Positions 37,605-52,471 of a DNA stretch of 64,000 nucleotides are shown here, piece by piece (position 1 is the stretch's first letter; every line of letters begins with the position of its first letter). The notes below the pieces were generated by a model. It ran no database searches. It saw only the letters and a program-made list of their open reading frames with translations, and was not told the DNA's origin. Made by a program: the position numbers and the translations under genes. The DNA comes from Plasmodium brasilianum (lineage: Eukaryota; Apicomplexa; Aconoidasida; Haemosporida; Plasmodiidae), in contig NC_090125.1 in the NCBI RefSeq assembly GCF_023973825.1, forward strand, positions 2,763,412-2,827,411, in the 5' to 3' direction.

Positions 37605-38336
37605 AATATAGCTAAGTGCATTTTATGTTCATACGTGTGTTCATATATTTACGTATGGGACATATACATATATATGCACATTAAGTACAAATATATTCAT
37701 ATAGTTATTATATAACCACATTTTAAAACAACACAAAAACGAAGAGCTGTTTGTACAGTTATATTTCATTATCGGTTGAAATATTTAAATTAATTTTTTC
37801 TTCACAGCATCTGCATTAGATAATATTTCAATTTTATATTTTTTATTGTATCCCCATAAATATTATTATCATATGAATATAAAATAGACAACTTTTTCAT
37901 TATTTTAATTTGCTATATCAACTAATTTGTATTATTGTATTTTACTTATTAATATGTATATATATACATAAATTTCTGTTAAAAATAAAATTTACTATAA
38001 TATATTCTTTAACATAAATAATCTTAGAAACAATAATCCACCTTTTTAAAGTAATATATTTTCGATTTTCAGCCCCCCCCCCTTTATTTATGAGATACAA
38101 TTGTTAAAAAAATATTATTGTTTTTCCTTATTTAAATATTTTTTTTTTATATTGTTTTTTTATTTTTTTTTTTTGCATTAAAATTAAATATATAATATGT
38201 TATTCCTTTTTCTTTTTTTCTTTTGAGTACAAACTGTTTTTTGCATACATATATATTATTTTATTCCAATTATTTAGTTATCTTTACAATTCGAACTTTA
38301 AAAAAATCACATGCTATTATATATATATATTATAAA
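33817..38336. other. Divergent intergenic region, 4.5 kb
   Basis: The largest gene-free stretch, between the NSE2-like gene (-) and the 1756-residue protein (+). It holds long A/T homopolymers (for example 36940, 37021-37051, 37179-37200), a (TA)n tract at 37558-37601 and a run of ten C at 38073-38082. Short frames at 34795-35107 and 35751-35984 have no support. Both promoters must lie here. Confidence 0.65.
37558..37601. repeat. (TA)n microsatellite
   Basis: About 44 bp of pure TA repeat in intergenic sequence, about 740 bp upstream of the start of the 1756-residue gene. Confidence 0.92.
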
Positions 38337-41300
38337 ATGAAAACTAAAAAAAAAATATTTATCAGAACTGAAAAAAAATCAGCATACAAAAATTCTGATG
38401 ATAAGAAAATTATATTCAGAGAAATGATAGATGACATTTCATATATATTACGAGGTAACTAAAAAAAAATTTTTTAAATTAAAAAATCAATTTTTTTTCA
38501 TTAATTTTTTTTGTATATTTATTAAAAATATATGTATATATAAATATATATTATTTATATGCGAGGTAATATATATCATATATAAATATCTCTATATATA
38601 ATTATACATTTGAATTTGTTTATATATACATAAAAATATATATAAATATTAAAATATATATAAAATAACGCGAACCGAGGCCACTTATTTTGTAATATTT
38701 TTTTTAATAAAATAATAATCAATATATAACCAATATTTCTACAATATTAATCTATATCTATTATACATATATATATATATAATTTATATAAATATATTAG
38801 ATTGATTCTTTTTTTTTAGTTTTATTATATAGAACAAAATGTTTTTGAAAAATTCATTTTTTTTTATAATAAATTTATAGTATATGAGGCAGTTTTACTT
38901 TTTTAATATATTGATTATTATTAATAGAGCATTTTAGAATTGTTATAACATATATAGTAAGATTATAAAATTTTTTCTTAATAAAATGATTTAGTAGTTA
39001 TTGAGTAAATGTAATGACATTAGTAACATATTAAAAAGATTATCATTGTAAAACATTATTTTTAAAGTTATAATTTTTAATAAGAGGAATTGTCCACGAT
39101 TTCATTTGTACATAAATCTTGTATGAGTGAAATTTTATTCAATATATTATATCCTGTTTCGTATATATTTTTTTTTAATAAAAAATAAGTAATATATATA
39201 TATACTTTTAATCATATATAGTTTATGCTTTTTTGACGCAAAAAAGGCATTTCCATAATTTTAATACATGTTACATATGTACATCGATATATATATATGC
39301 CCAAATATGCATGCATGTATAATATACATATATGTATCAAAGAGCACAGTTTAATAAACATATATATATTATATGTTGTTGAATGTTAAAAACATCTTTT
39401 ATGTGATATTTTTAAATTTAGAGAATTAGGAAATTTGTATATTTATATATATTTTGTATATATTTGTATATATATATTACATGATAATAATGTACGTATG
39501 ATTTCCACAACCAACGACACTACGTTATTATGTAATCCTTTTTTTCCTGTCAATCAATAGATAAAGAAACAAAAACGAAGAAAAATGACGATCAAGAAGA
39601 TGCCCTATTATTAAATATCAAGAAGAGTAGTAACACAAGTTCTATTAAATTGAAGAATAGTAAAATGATTTTAAAAAATGAAGTTAATAATAATAATGGA
39701 AAATCTAATTCGAAAGTTGCAGTTGTTCATAGTAGTGTCAATGATGAAGAATATCTTGAAAGTGAAACAAAAGATTATGAGGTTAATGTAAATGAATTTA
39801 GAGAAGATAGGAGAAGGAAAAGGAATAGAAGTTTATGTAGTACCGACACAAACGATAATAATGGTAACGGTAATAGTAATAGTAATAGTAATAGTAATAG
39901 TACAAGTACTAGTTTATTTAATAGCAATGTGAATTCTTCTAACTCTACCGAATTAGGGAACAATAGAGAATTAAAGGATATTATTGAAAATATTGTAGAA
40001 AAAGATAATTACGATAAATCGAATGTAAATGTTTTGGATAGCAGTAGTAGTATTGTTAAAACGAAAAATGTAGAGAGTGAGTTAAATGAGGAAAAGGATA
40101 CTATTAATACGATTAAAGAAATGATAGATAATGGGAATAATATAGAAATTAAAAATAATGAGGAAGAGAAAAAAAAATTTATAAATGATAATAGTACTTT
40201 TATTAGAAAAAGGAAAAGTAGAAGAGGACAGAGTTTGAATTACGAACCAGTTACTTCTATTAGAAGAACAACAAGAAAATGCGCTAGAAGTTATAGAGAT
40301 AATATGTTTTTTCAAGAGGAAAATATAGAACACAATGAAGAAAGTAATGAAATAATAATATCGAATGGTGAGGTGAAGGTATTGGAAAAACAGAAGAATT
40401 TATCGCGTGAAATAGAATTAAACAGTTCTGATGATAATATTTGTAATGAAAAGGAATTAGGTGAACCTAGTACTAAATTGAATATAACGAATGTTGAAGG
40501 TGTTGAAGGAGATTACACTGGAAAGAATGTTTTAAATGGAAAGGATAATTTATGTAGAAAAGGTTATAATATAAATAGTGAAAAATCATCCCATTATTTT
40601 TGCAATGTTCTAGGAAATGATGTTCTAGTCGATACTTCGGAAAAACCCTTAAATAATCATAACAAAGATATAGATAAATCTAGTGAAAGTAACATAGATA
40701 ATAGTATTTTAAAAAGTAATGATAATCTTGATTACTCTATGTTGAATAATTCAGAACAGAAGAAAGAAGTTGCTCTTGAAGATATAACAGTTGTTGGTCA
40801 TAAGAAGGTAACACATGGCCATAATAAAGGTAAAAAATACAATGTTAGAAAAAAATTAAAAGGAAATAGTACTGTAGTTGCAGTGAATGCTGATATATTA
40901 GAGAATAATACTATTTTGAATAGCAGTAAAGATAGTAATGTTACTATCAATGAGGAAAATAAAGAAGATAATTTAATTAGGCAAACGCATGAGAGAAAAA
41001 CAGTTGTTCCCCATGTAGAAGTGAGAAGGAGAGGAAGAAAAAAGAAAACAAATAAAATATTAAATTATGTGATAAATTTAAATACAAAGCAAAAAATTAG
41101 TGAAAATAAGAATATAACAAGCATTTGTACAGACGAAAACAGAGGAAGAAAAGATGATGTATATAGGACGAATAGCATAGCATTTGATTTAGATAGTCAG
41201 AACACAGAGCTACCACAAGCGTTACAAAATACGCATGAAAATTTGACTTTTGAGGGTAACTTAAAAGTTGATAATAATAATAGTAGTAGTAGTATTAATA

Positions 41301-44300
41301 AAACTAATATACATAATAAAAGAAGGAAATTGAGGGATGAACAAATTAAAGATGATTATGAATATAATAATACGAACTCTGATTGCTTATTAAGAAGTAA
41401 TATTGTAAGAAGGAGGAAATACAAAAGAGGAAAAAGTAGAAATAGAAATCGAAGTAGAAGTGGAAATAAAAGTAAAAGAGATTGTGAGGTGAATAGAAGC
41501 TCGTTAATGGACATGTCATTTAACGCTTCAAGTTGCAAAGGAAGTAGTACCGTTTTGGAGAACGTAGATAAATGTAATAATGATGTAAGTGGTAGATACT
41601 GTAGTAGTAATAATAATAATAACAATAATGGTACGCATAGAAATAATAGTGTTAGTCATAATAATCGTGATAGTGACAGTACTAGTAGTACTAGAAGACT
41701 GTTTCCGAATGAAACTTTTCAAATTAAAGAGGAGTTTCTGAATAATGTAAACAGTCTTAATACAGTATTTAACTTTAATGAAGAATTTGTTAGATTTTTA
41801 CAAAGAGTAAGTCAATTTGAAGACATAGATTATGATACTATGTTATCGTTTTTAAATGAAATTCAAATTAAGTTGACCAACACGATTAAACAAGAATTCT
41901 CTAATGAGTGTTTTGATTCTCATAATATAGAAAAAACAGTGTATACGATGAGACATGTAGTAGATATCATAAATAATAACAATGAAATTTTAAATAAATT
42001 AAATCAATTAGAATATAAGTTTTATTATGACTATTTAAGAAATAGATCGGCTGAAGGAGTTACCAATAATTTTTGTGGGGGCACAGAAAATAATATAGCA
42101 ATAAATATTTCTCGTATTCCAAGGAATATTAATAATGAATGTTGTGCTAAGATACAAAGAAATAATGAAGATTCTCCAATTAATATAGAGGAGGATAATA
42201 CAGAACATAACAAAATAGATGATGAAGAGGCAAGGAAATTAAATGAACTTTTACATTGTACAAATAATAAAGAAACAGATGATGCATACATAATTCCAAA
42301 TTGTACAAATGTAAGAACAGATGTATATTTCATGAATTATAATGATGAAAATGATTGTTATCGTTTAAACGAAGCACAAATGTTAAATTTAAGCAATACT
42401 TGTGATATTTTAAATAATGTTAAGATTGAAGATATGTATGTTGATGAGAATGATGAACGAACAAACAATGAAAGTAATGTGTTATTTTCATCAGAAGAAA
42501 TACGTTCACAACCTCTTCAGAAAGGCGGTGATGAACACTATGAAAGAAGAAGTTTAAATAAAAGTACAGATTATGATGATAGGGATGAGGATATTGAGAA
42601 AGATGTCGATGATGATGATAATAATGAAGATGTATGTTTAGAGAGTAGGAAAATAACGAACTGGAATGAAAGGGAAGCAGAGGAGGAAGCTGCAAATAGA
42701 ATTCGCGATGACGAAGAATATAATGAAATTGCAAGGAAAATAAATGATCTTCAAAAAGAGTTAAATACGAATAGAAGAAATTTTCAAAATGAGCATGCAC
42801 ATAAATTGATCTATCAGAACAATGTTGATTTTGTATGTGATGAATTAAATAGACTTATTAAACAAACATTAAAAAGTGAAGATTTATATTATTCCAATTT
42901 TTCCAAAGGAAGATACAGAAATGTGACCCATAGAAGTTTATATAGAAACTATATTTCAAGCAAATTATATAGAAGTAATAGTAACTATATGGATATATGT
43001 AAAGAGGAGAACATGATAGGAGCACCAGGAGGAGTAGGAGTAGCTATTAGGAACTCAGGATATTGCAGGAATAAGGACGAAATACATAATAGTAATGTAA
43101 ATATAGAGGACAAGGTAGATGAAAATGCAAAAGAAAATGAAAAAACGCTTATGGACAATTATGCTAATTACTTTAGAAGGTTAAACGATATTAATAGTAG
43201 TACTAGTAAGAGTAAAGAAAAAGAGCCATGGGATAACAGTATGTTCAGTAGAAATTCAACATTAGACAATGCATTAAATTATTCATGTTATTCCAGTGAT
43301 AATAAAAATAATTCTTATTGTAGTACCAGAATGTTACGAAAGAATGAATATAGAAATAAGTACAACATTGATCCTAATGTAGTACAAAATTCGATAATAA
43401 TAGAAGACAAGACAAATATGAATTATACGAATACAGAGGTTAGCAGCAACACAGGGGAATTTAATTATTCTTCGAATGAACAAAAATCAAGTAGGAACTT
43501 CAAAAATAGTACCATTCTGAACAATAATATCACGAAAGATCATTTAAATAGTGTTGACGTTTGCTCGAGAGATGAAGGTACTCTTATAAAAGGTAACACC
43601 GTGAAGAATATGAATGATAATTTAAATGATAGTTTGCATAATGGTAGTGTCAATATTAGAAGTGTGAACGTTGATAGTGTGAAGATTAATATAAAGGAAG
43701 AAAAAAATGATGGAAAGGAAATAAACAGAGAAGTTAAAGGAGAAAATGAAGTAGATAAGGATAAAAGGAATGATGATAATAATAATAATAATAATAATGA
43801 AAGAAGCAATAGCAGTAGTAGTAATGGAGTGAAGAAAAATAATAGTCAAGAGGATAATAAAGAATCTAGCATGTCAAATGTGAATTTCTTTTTTACAAGA
43901 AATATAGAAAGTAGTGAACAGGAAACGCACGATAATTGCGAGAAAAGGGGTAATATTAGTAATAATAATAGTAATAATAGTTGCAGTAATAGCATTGGTA
44001 ATGATGAAAATACAACAAATGTCTTATATACAAACTTGGAAGCAAATAATAAGAATGACAATGAAAAGATTAGTTATAAGGAAATGAAAAATATCAATGT
44101 AATGAAGAAAGTGATGAATATCCACGAGAACACTCATAGAATATTAGAAGTTACAGGTGAAGATATTAATACATTAAATAGAAAATACAATGAAACAATA
44201 ATATTTGACGATTTAAGTAGAGCAGAAAACGAGGAGCTTAAAAATTGCTGTACATTAAGAAATGATTCTTTGGATATTTCGGATCTTAGCATACAAAAAG

Positions 44301-44713
44301 AAGAGAATGAGCATTATTTGAGTAATGAAAAAGACCAGGACAAAAATAGTAGGAGCATGCAGTATGTGTTAATAGATGCTAAGAACAATTTAAATGATAC
44401 ATATAATCAAAATTCTAATTCTAATCGTGCTGTAAATTGTAAGGAGGATAAAGAATGTGAAATAACTATAGATAGTCTATTAAAAGAAACATTTCGTTTG
44501 AAGGATGACAAGCTTATGAGTTTAAAAACAAATACAACGCAAAAAGAGATTTTAGATTGTTTAAGAATGGTATCTAATATTAAAAAAGTATTTTTTGATG
44601 AATGCACAAAAATGATAAATGATCAGATTTTTGCATTAGAAAAAAATTTCAGGATACCTAACTGTTCCTTATCAATACTGAAAAACTCATTTGGTTATAA
44701 TGAGGACATATGA
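38337..44713 (+). CDS. Large Asn-rich protein of unknown function (2 exons)
   Basis: I do not recognise the family. Exon 1 (38337-38454) encodes 39 basic residues beginning MKTKKKIFIRTEKK and ends at GAG|GTAACT. Exon 2 starts after CAATAG at 39561 and runs to 44713, giving 1756 residues in frame. Most of the protein is Asn/Ser/Glu/Lys low complexity. Features that stand out are basic patches: RRRGRKKK near residue 529, reminiscent of an AT-hook, and RNRNRSRSGNKSKR near 660. An ordered helical segment (EEFVRFLQRVSQFEDIDYDTM) lies near 780. The last 85 residues are also ordered and probably conserved (SLLKETFRLKDDKLMSLK...DECTKMINDQIFALEKNF). The basic patches suggest a nuclear protein, which is inference only. 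The intron (38455-39560, 1,106 bp) is long for this genus. Confidence 0.8.
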
Positions 44714-46186
44714 AGTGGTATCCCCCTTTTCTTTTATTAATAAAAGAAGTGATAATCGACCATTTAGTGTATTTCGTATTTTTTTATAGTAACAAAAATA
44801 ATTAAATGAATAAAAAATAAATAAACATATTTGCTTATTTTTTAATTTTGCTTATATATCATTTTTTTTTTTTTAAAAATACTTTTTTTTAGTTTATGTA
44901 GAATTCTATTTTTCAAACTTTTTTAAATTTTTAACCAAGTTTTAGTTTTTTTATGTTAAAACTGTTATATATTATACATTATGTTTTAGTTACATGTATT
45001 TTAATTTTTAACCTTACACATCCTAACGAAGGAATTTTTAAATATATAACATTCATACGTGCCATATATTTATATATACATTTTTTATTCCGTTCATATA
45101 CAATGGACGGTTATGCGTTGCTTTCTAAAACAATTTAACATTTAAGAAAATATATATTAAAATTGCTTCAACATTTGGAATTTTATTTTCTCGATCTTGT
45201 ACATTGCACAGAATAAATGCGCCTTTTTGTGCCGATGTGTCATTCTAGTTACGCATATATTTTTACTAGCTGTAATATGGTTAGTAGTTTTTAGTTTTTT
45301 TTAATATTAATGCGCTCTGCAAAATGCACATATATATTATATATATATAATTTGAAGAAAATAAAAAATAAAGAAAATACAAATATTTATAAAAAATATA
45401 TTTGTTTGTCGTAGAATATAAATAGCACGCACGAAATGCTAATAAGGACAAACGAGTGAACAATAGCATCTTCATGTACATTGCGCGCGCACTAATGCAC
45501 AACTGCCATAAAAAACTTGCATAAAAGTTGGAATATTTATTAATCTTTTGAAGTTATTATAAACATGTTAGGCAGCGTTATATACATATCTTTCCGCTTT
45601 AAATTTTTTAGTTTTTTTTCCATTTACATATAATGCTTTTCTCTTCCCTACGAAATATACGCTCATAATATTTACAAAAACATTGAAAAAATATGGAACA
45701 TTTGTGCGTTAAAAATTTGTTATATTACCTTAATAAAAATGCTTCAATAGGTTTATAGTTTATTCATATACATATAAAATATTATATAACACGATGAAGT
45801 ATAAAATATAAAAGGTAGTAAAATTTAGTAAAAAATATAAGATAATGAAATAAAATATGCGAACTCGCTAATATAAAAAGAACTTCTAAATATTTGTTCT
45901 TTATACAGAAATAAATAACAAAATACGTTTTACGCACATGTCAATATTGGCCTCATTTTTACTCAAGCATACATAAAATAAGGCACTGATACCTAAGTGT
46001 TTGAATATATATATATATATATATATACATATGTGTACATGTTTGTGCGGACACTTCCTCTATTTTTACATAGGATTTTACTGTTCCTTCAAAAAATAAT
46101 TTTTTTTTTTTTTTTTTTTCAGTTTAACATAAGACTAAAGTTAGATATGCTCGTAAATAATGATATTAATAAAATGCCTTGGCGTT
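44714..46186. other. Convergent intergenic region
   Basis: 3' UTRs of the Asn-rich gene (+) and eEF2 (-). AT-rich, with a (TA)n tract near 46005-46026 and a T run near 46100. A 61-codon frame at 44953-45138 is hydrophobic and unsupported. Confidence 0.6.
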
Positions 46187-48685
46187 TTACAACTTATCTA
46201 GGTAGTTGTCTAGCTGTGGCATTTCCACTTTAATACCTTTTCTTTCTCTAATATTCATAATAATTTTATGTGAATTTTTATTTGAATCAAAAGGATCATC
46301 ATAAAGAACTGACCAGTGATCAAAGACACACTGAGGAAAGGCTTGACCAGATGTAGCAGCACGTAAAGCTGATGTGAATCCAAATGATTCTGCAACAGGT
46401 AAATGAGCTTGAATTTTTAATAATGGTGTTCCTAATTTTTGATCTTCTGAAATAACAATACCTCTTCTTTTGTTTAGAACACTATAAACACCACTAACTA
46501 CATCTTGGGGGCAACTAATGTCAACAAGATATATAGGTTCAACAAGTCTTGGATGAGCAGTTAATTCACATGCATATATACACTTTTTACATGCAGGCAT
46601 AATTTGTCCAGCACCTCTATGAATAGCATCAGCATGCATATGAACATCTAACATTCTATATTCACACCCTCTCATATTTTCTTCACATAAAACTCCTTCT
46701 TTTGATGCCCATTGAAAAGCTGCTACACAATGAACTTTAATTTCATTCATATATTGAATACCACTAGTGTTATCTGTTAATAAATTGGGACCTATAGTTT
46801 CTGGACCAAAAGCCCATATTTTTAAAGCTAAGTTTTTGTCCCATTGAAAATTACTATGTAAGTAATTTGCTCTTGTCTTAGGGTCATCTTTATCTGATAC
46901 TTTACCTTTATCAATATCTTCTGGTAATCCTTCAGCCAATGGAAAAGCTTTCATAAATAAACGATTGTGTTTATTTGGTGATTTTCCTAAACAAGTAATT
47001 GTAGACTCTTCAGTTACGGTTTCTCTATATGAAACAACCGGGTCAGAAACAATAAAATCGATTTGTGCATATTCGTCTTTTAAATCTTTTAAACAAATTT
47101 CTATATGTAATTCACCACAACCTGAAATAATATGTTCTCCTGATTCGTCTGTAGTACATAAAACTAAAGGATCTGATTTGGCTAATTTCTTAAGTCCATC
47201 AACTAATTTTGGTAGTTGTTTACTATCTTTTGGTTTCACAGCAACACGTACAACAGGAGAGACACTATATTTCATATCTGCAATATTGTGTGCTTCTTTA
47301 AAAGTAGTAATAGTACCTGATTTCACTATATACTGATCAACACCTACTAAACAACAAGTATTACCGCAAGGTACATCTTGAACTTGTTCGGTATATCTAC
47401 CCATCATTAAAACAGTTCGTTGAATGTTCTTTTCATATAAATCCGTTTTTTCTCCTGGAACGTAATGGGGACCTTGTATTCTTACCTTCTGTCCTGTGGC
47501 AACTGTACCTGAGAACACACGACCAAATGCATAAAATCTTCCCTTATCAGATGTTGGTACCATCTTAGAAATATACATCATCAATGGACCATTTGGATCA
47601 CAATTACGTATAGCATTAGCAACTTCATCATCCATGGGACCTTCATATAAATTTTCTACACGATATTTTTGCGCATCAGCTGGTGAAGGTAAATGCGTAA
47701 CAATCATTTCTAATAAAGTATCTCCTGCTGGTAACCATAATTGCATAGCTTTCTTTAATAACTGTTTTCCTGTTAATAATTTATCATCCCCTTTTAATTC
47801 TACTCCAATGTTCGTTAACATTTTTGAATATTTTTCCTTATCATCATTCATAATGGACTGACACAGATTTAAAATTGGTTCCATAATGAATTGACAAAAT
47901 CCTCTTTTATATCCTTCTTGCTGATTTTTGGACCATTTTTTCGTTTTTGCATCATAAAAACTGTTACCCCATAAACGTTGCATCATTTTGCTTTTTTCGA
48001 TACCAAATTTCTTTGCATATATTCTTGAAAAGGTCTCTAAAGTAAAAGCCCATCCTTGTAAACCTGAACCAAAAGAAACTGTTCCTTTTTCAGGATATAC
48101 TTGAATATCTCCCATTAATTTGTCTGTGTATGTAGAAATAATAACATTTACACTTTCAATTGTTCTTGCGAATGTTTGATAAATATCTTCAACCTCCATC
48201 TGCAATTCTAATAAAGCTCTATCCACCTTATTAACATGTAATACTGGTTTAATTCTCTCTCCTAATGCTTGATACAAAACCGTTTCTGTTTGTACACATA
48301 CACCTTCGATGGTATCGACAACAACTAAAGCACCGTCTGTAACTCTTAAAGCTGCTGTAACTTCAGATGAAAAATCTACATGTCCTGGTGAATCAATTAA
48401 GTTGATAAGAAATGGCTTCTTTCCATCTCCATCTTCTAAATCGTGCTCAAAATACATAGATATACCTGTGGACTTAATTGTAATACACCTTTCTTGTTCA
48501 TCTTGTCTTGTATCTGTAAAACGAGCATCTCCTGCATGTTTGCTAGATATAATACCAGCTTTGGAAACTAAGGAATCTGTTAATGTTGATTTTCCATGAT
48601 CCACATGTGCTATAACAGACATGTTCCTGATTTGTTTTGTTTTTTCCATGATTTCACGGACCTGATCTACTGTGAAGTTCACCAT
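46187..48685 (-). CDS. eEF2: Elongation factor 2 (eEF2)
   Basis: eEF2 is the cytosolic GTPase that drives ribosomal translocation. The frame is a single uninterrupted 832-residue reading frame beginning [13 protein letters not shown], the usual eEF2 length and start. The G domain shows AHVDHGKST (G1, residues 26-34), the [16 protein letters not shown] switch I region, [12 protein letters not shown] (G3) and [11 protein letters not shown] (G4). The diphthamide loop [14 protein letters not shown] is intact, with the modified His near residue 688, and the C-terminus is the typical DNYLDKL. Codon use is less Asn/Lys-rich than its neighbours and there are no low-complexity inserts, as expected for a highly expressed gene. 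The coding body is visibly less A+T rich than the flanks. Confidence 0.99.
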   Translation of the reverse strand: MVNFTVDQVREIMEKTKQIRNMSVIAHVDHGKSTLTDSLVSKAGIISSKHAGDARFTDTRQDEQERCITIKSTGISMYFEHDLEDGDGKKPFLINLIDSPGHVDFSSEVTAALRVTDGALVVVDTIEGVCVQTETVLYQALGERIKPVLHVNKVDRALLELQMEVEDIYQTFARTIESVNVIISTYTDKLMGDIQVYPEKGTVSFGSGLQGWAFTLETFSRIYAKKFGIEKSKMMQRLWGNSFYDAKTKKWSKNQQEGYKRGFCQFIMEPILNLCQSIMNDDKEKYSKMLTNIGVELKGDDKLLTGKQLLKKAMQLWLPAGDTLLEMIVTHLPSPADAQKYRVENLYEGPMDDEVANAIRNCDPNGPLMMYISKMVPTSDKGRFYAFGRVFSGTVATGQKVRIQGPHYVPGEKTDLYEKNIQRTVLMMGRYTEQVQDVPCGNTCCLVGVDQYIVKSGTITTFKEAHNIADMKYSVSPVVRVAVKPKDSKQLPKLVDGLKKLAKSDPLVLCTTDESGEHIISGCGELHIEICLKDLKDEYAQIDFIVSDPVVSYRETVTEESTITCLGKSPNKHNRLFMKAFPLAEGLPEDIDKGKVSDKDDPKTRANYLHSNFQWDKNLALKIWAFGPETIGPNLLTDNTSGIQYMNEIKVHCVAAFQWASKEGVLCEENMRGCEYRMLDVHMHADAIHRGAGQIMPACKKCIYACELTAHPRLVEPIYLVDISCPQDVVSGVYSVLNKRRGIVISEDQKLGTPLLKIQAHLPVAESFGFTSALRAATSGQAFPQCVFDHWSVLYDDPFDSNKNSHKIIMNIRERKGIKVEMPQLDNYLDKL

Positions 48686-51600
48686 TTTGTTCTACCTTTC
48701 TTTTTAATAAAAAAAAAAAAATAGTTGCACGTTTTTGGAATTTTTGTGTATTCCTTAATTTCTTTGCAAATGCAAAACGGGGAAATGATACACGAATATG
48801 TGTATGTATATATATATATATATTACTCAAATTTCATATACTATATATATGCACCTACTACTTATTTATGTGAATGTTTTGTAAAGAGTTTGTATCATAA
48901 ATATATTTTGCGCAAAAAGTATACACGTACAACAATATACATAAAATATTCCTTTTTTATGTATATATATTGATAAATTATAAAACAAGAACATAAAATT
49001 ATATCATAAAGCAGTTTATGATACACCATAGTATATATTTATATTTTTTATAAAAGATTCACTATTTTGTTTGGTTTGTTAACAATTTTACAAATTGTTT
49101 ATTATTCTACATTTTTTTTTTTTTTTTGAAGAGAATATATAAAAACGATAAATTACTTTATTTTTTTTTAATATGATTAAGCAAAATATTAAATAAAAAA
49201 TTTTTTTTTCGTTAAAAAGTAAAATGGTGTATATCCATATATGCGCGTATGAATATGTATATATAAATATTTATATATGTATGAAAAGTTTTTTTGTACA
49301 TTTAATAAAAGATTGAAATGAAAAATATAATAAAATAGTAAAAAAATTGTTCGTCGTACATTTTACTGTTCATGTGTACGTATTAATATGGTTCATATAA
49401 ATAGCCTTTTGAAAGTATAACATAAATAAAAGTATTAGCTTAAAAATGAAGTTATATGGAGCAGGGTATTTTCTGTTACGTTTTTGAGAGGCGTGTGACA
49501 AAATACACGACTACATTATTACTCGTAATATATATCATAAAGCATTTGATTACAAAACTTGGCACCGAAAAGATAATTATATATATATTTATATATAATG
49601 AATGTACAATAACAAATATATAAGGTTTTCTGAAATCTTAAAGGTATGGTTATTGATGATATGCACGAAATTGTTTTTACGTTAAATAAAAAGATTGTAA
49701 TAAATATAACGCTGTGTATATACGTCCTTCTTTACATGAAAATATTCCTAAATTAAAAATGTATACTTCTTCCTTGAGAAAAATGTAAGAACATTTTATA
49801 ATGCACTACACATAAAATGGGGCATATTACATATTTATATATATATATTTACCATTATACACATACATGTATATATATGTATTTTAGTTAAATTAGCATA
49901 TATATATAGTAATTTGCCTACACTCAAAGGGTACTTCATTTATATTGTTTAAATAGCTTAAAAGAAATATAAAAATCTGTTACTCAGAAAAAAATAAAAT
50001 AAAATTTTGAATAGTATACAATATTTCCAATTAATATTATGCAATAATTTATAAACCTCATATAATTTTATTAGTGTAACCTTTTAGGAATAATAAAAAA
50101 ATAGATAAAAATTATATAATGTTAAATAAATGTTGATAAATTAATATTTAGAAAATTTTTTTATTTTTACTAGCTTATTTTAATAAATATTTTTCATCGA
50201 TATGTTTCCTATTAATTATATAATAATGTGCAATAGCCCGTTAATAATTCGTATAAGCTTATTTTCTTACATATAAAAAGTATATTATTTAATATTGCAA
50301 TTAATATTGCAATTAATATTGCAGATTGAATTTAAATAGTCCAATAAGGCAAAAAGAGAAAAAAAAAAAAAAAAAAACTGAAATGAAAACGAAATTGTAG
50401 TATACAGCAGAAGATCAGTTTCATAGTTAATTCTAGGTTTTTACTATATTTTTTTTTTTTTTTTAATAACGTTAAACATATTTGAAGCGTAACATTTGCT
50501 AGTACATAAGAATTAATATACACATAAATATGTAAATATATATATATGCACATATATATATAAATATTATGGCGTCCTTGGATTTTCACTTTTTGCCTAT
50601 ATATTTTCATCCTTATTTTAACGGCTAATAAATTCATTTTATAATAAAGTTCCAAACAAGAAATATTATATTCCTTTTAACAAAATGAGCTTTAATTTAC
50701 ATATATATATGCATGAATATATTTACGTACTTGTATGTATATGAATTAGGAAATAAGAAATCATCATTTCTTTAAAAATTAAGAGCTATTTTCATATTAC
50801 TTTTGAAAATATATATTATTTTAAGAACATTTATTTAAAAAGCCCAACTTAGTACTAATTAACGAATACTGTAATGACATGACGTAATGTTGTAAGTTTT
50901 ATATCAAAACGAAGAAAATCTGACAGTTCCCAATGTAGTGTGTATTTGTTGTATTATGATTGTATATATTTATATGTATATATTCTTTTCACTAATATAT
51001 ATTATGCAATAATATATTCCCCCATCAAATTTGCATTTATTACATTTATATCTTATTTATAAGTATTCATCAGTGAAAATAATAATTTGCATATTCATCA
51101 GAAAAGTTTTGTAATTTTAAAGCTTTATATATACATATCACTTATATAACAAAAACGAAATAAAGCAAAAGTGAACGATACTTGTGTATTTAAAAGTATT
51201 ATATACGTTGTACTTACTATATTGCCTCAGTGAAAAAATACGAAGTTTAAAAATTGTTCTCTTTAGAAGTACTGATTTGTAAAATTTTAGGTGAATTAAA
51301 AATAAGTTGGAACAATGCATATTTTTTCACGCATATTTTATGAAATACAGAATATATATATTGAAATGATTTTATACGAATTCAATTAAATTTTTTTTAA
51401 AATTAAAAATGTATGTGATACTTAATTTTATTGAATAATACAAAAAAGCCACCTTTAAATTTGAAATAGTATGTATGTTTTATTAAAAATAGCAATATGA
51501 TGAGTATGTGGATTTAATTTATTTATTTTTTCTTTTTTTTCCATTTCGTTTGTTATTTTGAAATTTTAGACTGAGAAAACAAAAATTATGATATTTTTTA

Positions 51601-52471
51601 TGTAAATGTACTGTCAACCTTCTTAACTTAAGAAAAAATAATATTAAACTTGTGTATATTTAACGCTACGAATGATGTAAATTTACATATATAATCATTG
51701 TTATAAATATATTCATGAATTTCTGTTGATGTATGTATATTACCGTAAGTGTATTACGTAAGAATATTACGTAAGTACTTTACACTAAGCATATTGCTGT
51801 TAGTATATTGCTTTGTATATGTGCTTAAATTAGAACATTTATGGACGAAAACCTTAAAAATATATTACGCAACAGTATAAATATAAGCATTATATTTTGT
51901 TAGTACTGCAGCAGTACCTATAGTATAAAGGGAAATTATATTTTCAACGGGTGTTTAATTAACTGCTTTAAGTTGTTACAGAGAAAAGAAAAAATTTTTC
52001 ACATTTAGGTGATTTTTTTTCTCAAAAGAGGAAGGAATTGTGCATTGCAGAAATTTTAAATTGTATATATAATACAAAAAATAAAAAGAAAAAAAAAGCC
52101 TTAATATATATAGATATATACATGCATTTACATGTATGCGTAAGTACTTGCATACACATAAGAGCAAAAAATGTTCACAACAATAATCGGAGTTCTTGAT
52201 TTGCGATAAGGTAACTTTGTTGAGGACTAATCAAAAAAAATTCTATAAGATGAAAAAGTTTAACATTTAATGTTAATAAATAATTAGAAATATAGTGAGC
52301 TCTTAGCATAAAATATATTTATAAATGAAATGTTTGACAAATTGATTAAATAGCAAAAATATATACATATATACATATGAATAAATACATAAAACAAATA
52401 TGTAAAATAAATATTCATATAACTAAGAAATAAAGCAAATAACTAACGCATGAAAACACAAGAAAACAAAA
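48686..52471. other. Divergent intergenic region (eEF2 / ARF-like promoters), 3.8 kb
   Basis: It should hold the strong eEF2 promoter at its left end and that of the ARF-like gene at its right. The sequence is AT-rich with poly-A/T runs (49112-49127, 50358-50378, 50449-50464) and short TA tracts. A triplet repeat of aattaatattgc occurs near 50297-50325. No gene is visible. Confidence 0.6.

Noticed and set aside
38668..38686. G+C-rich patch whose reverse strand contains GGTTCG, resembling the tRNA B box.
   Set aside because: The flanking bases cannot form a T-arm or acceptor stem and no A box lies upstream at the right distance.
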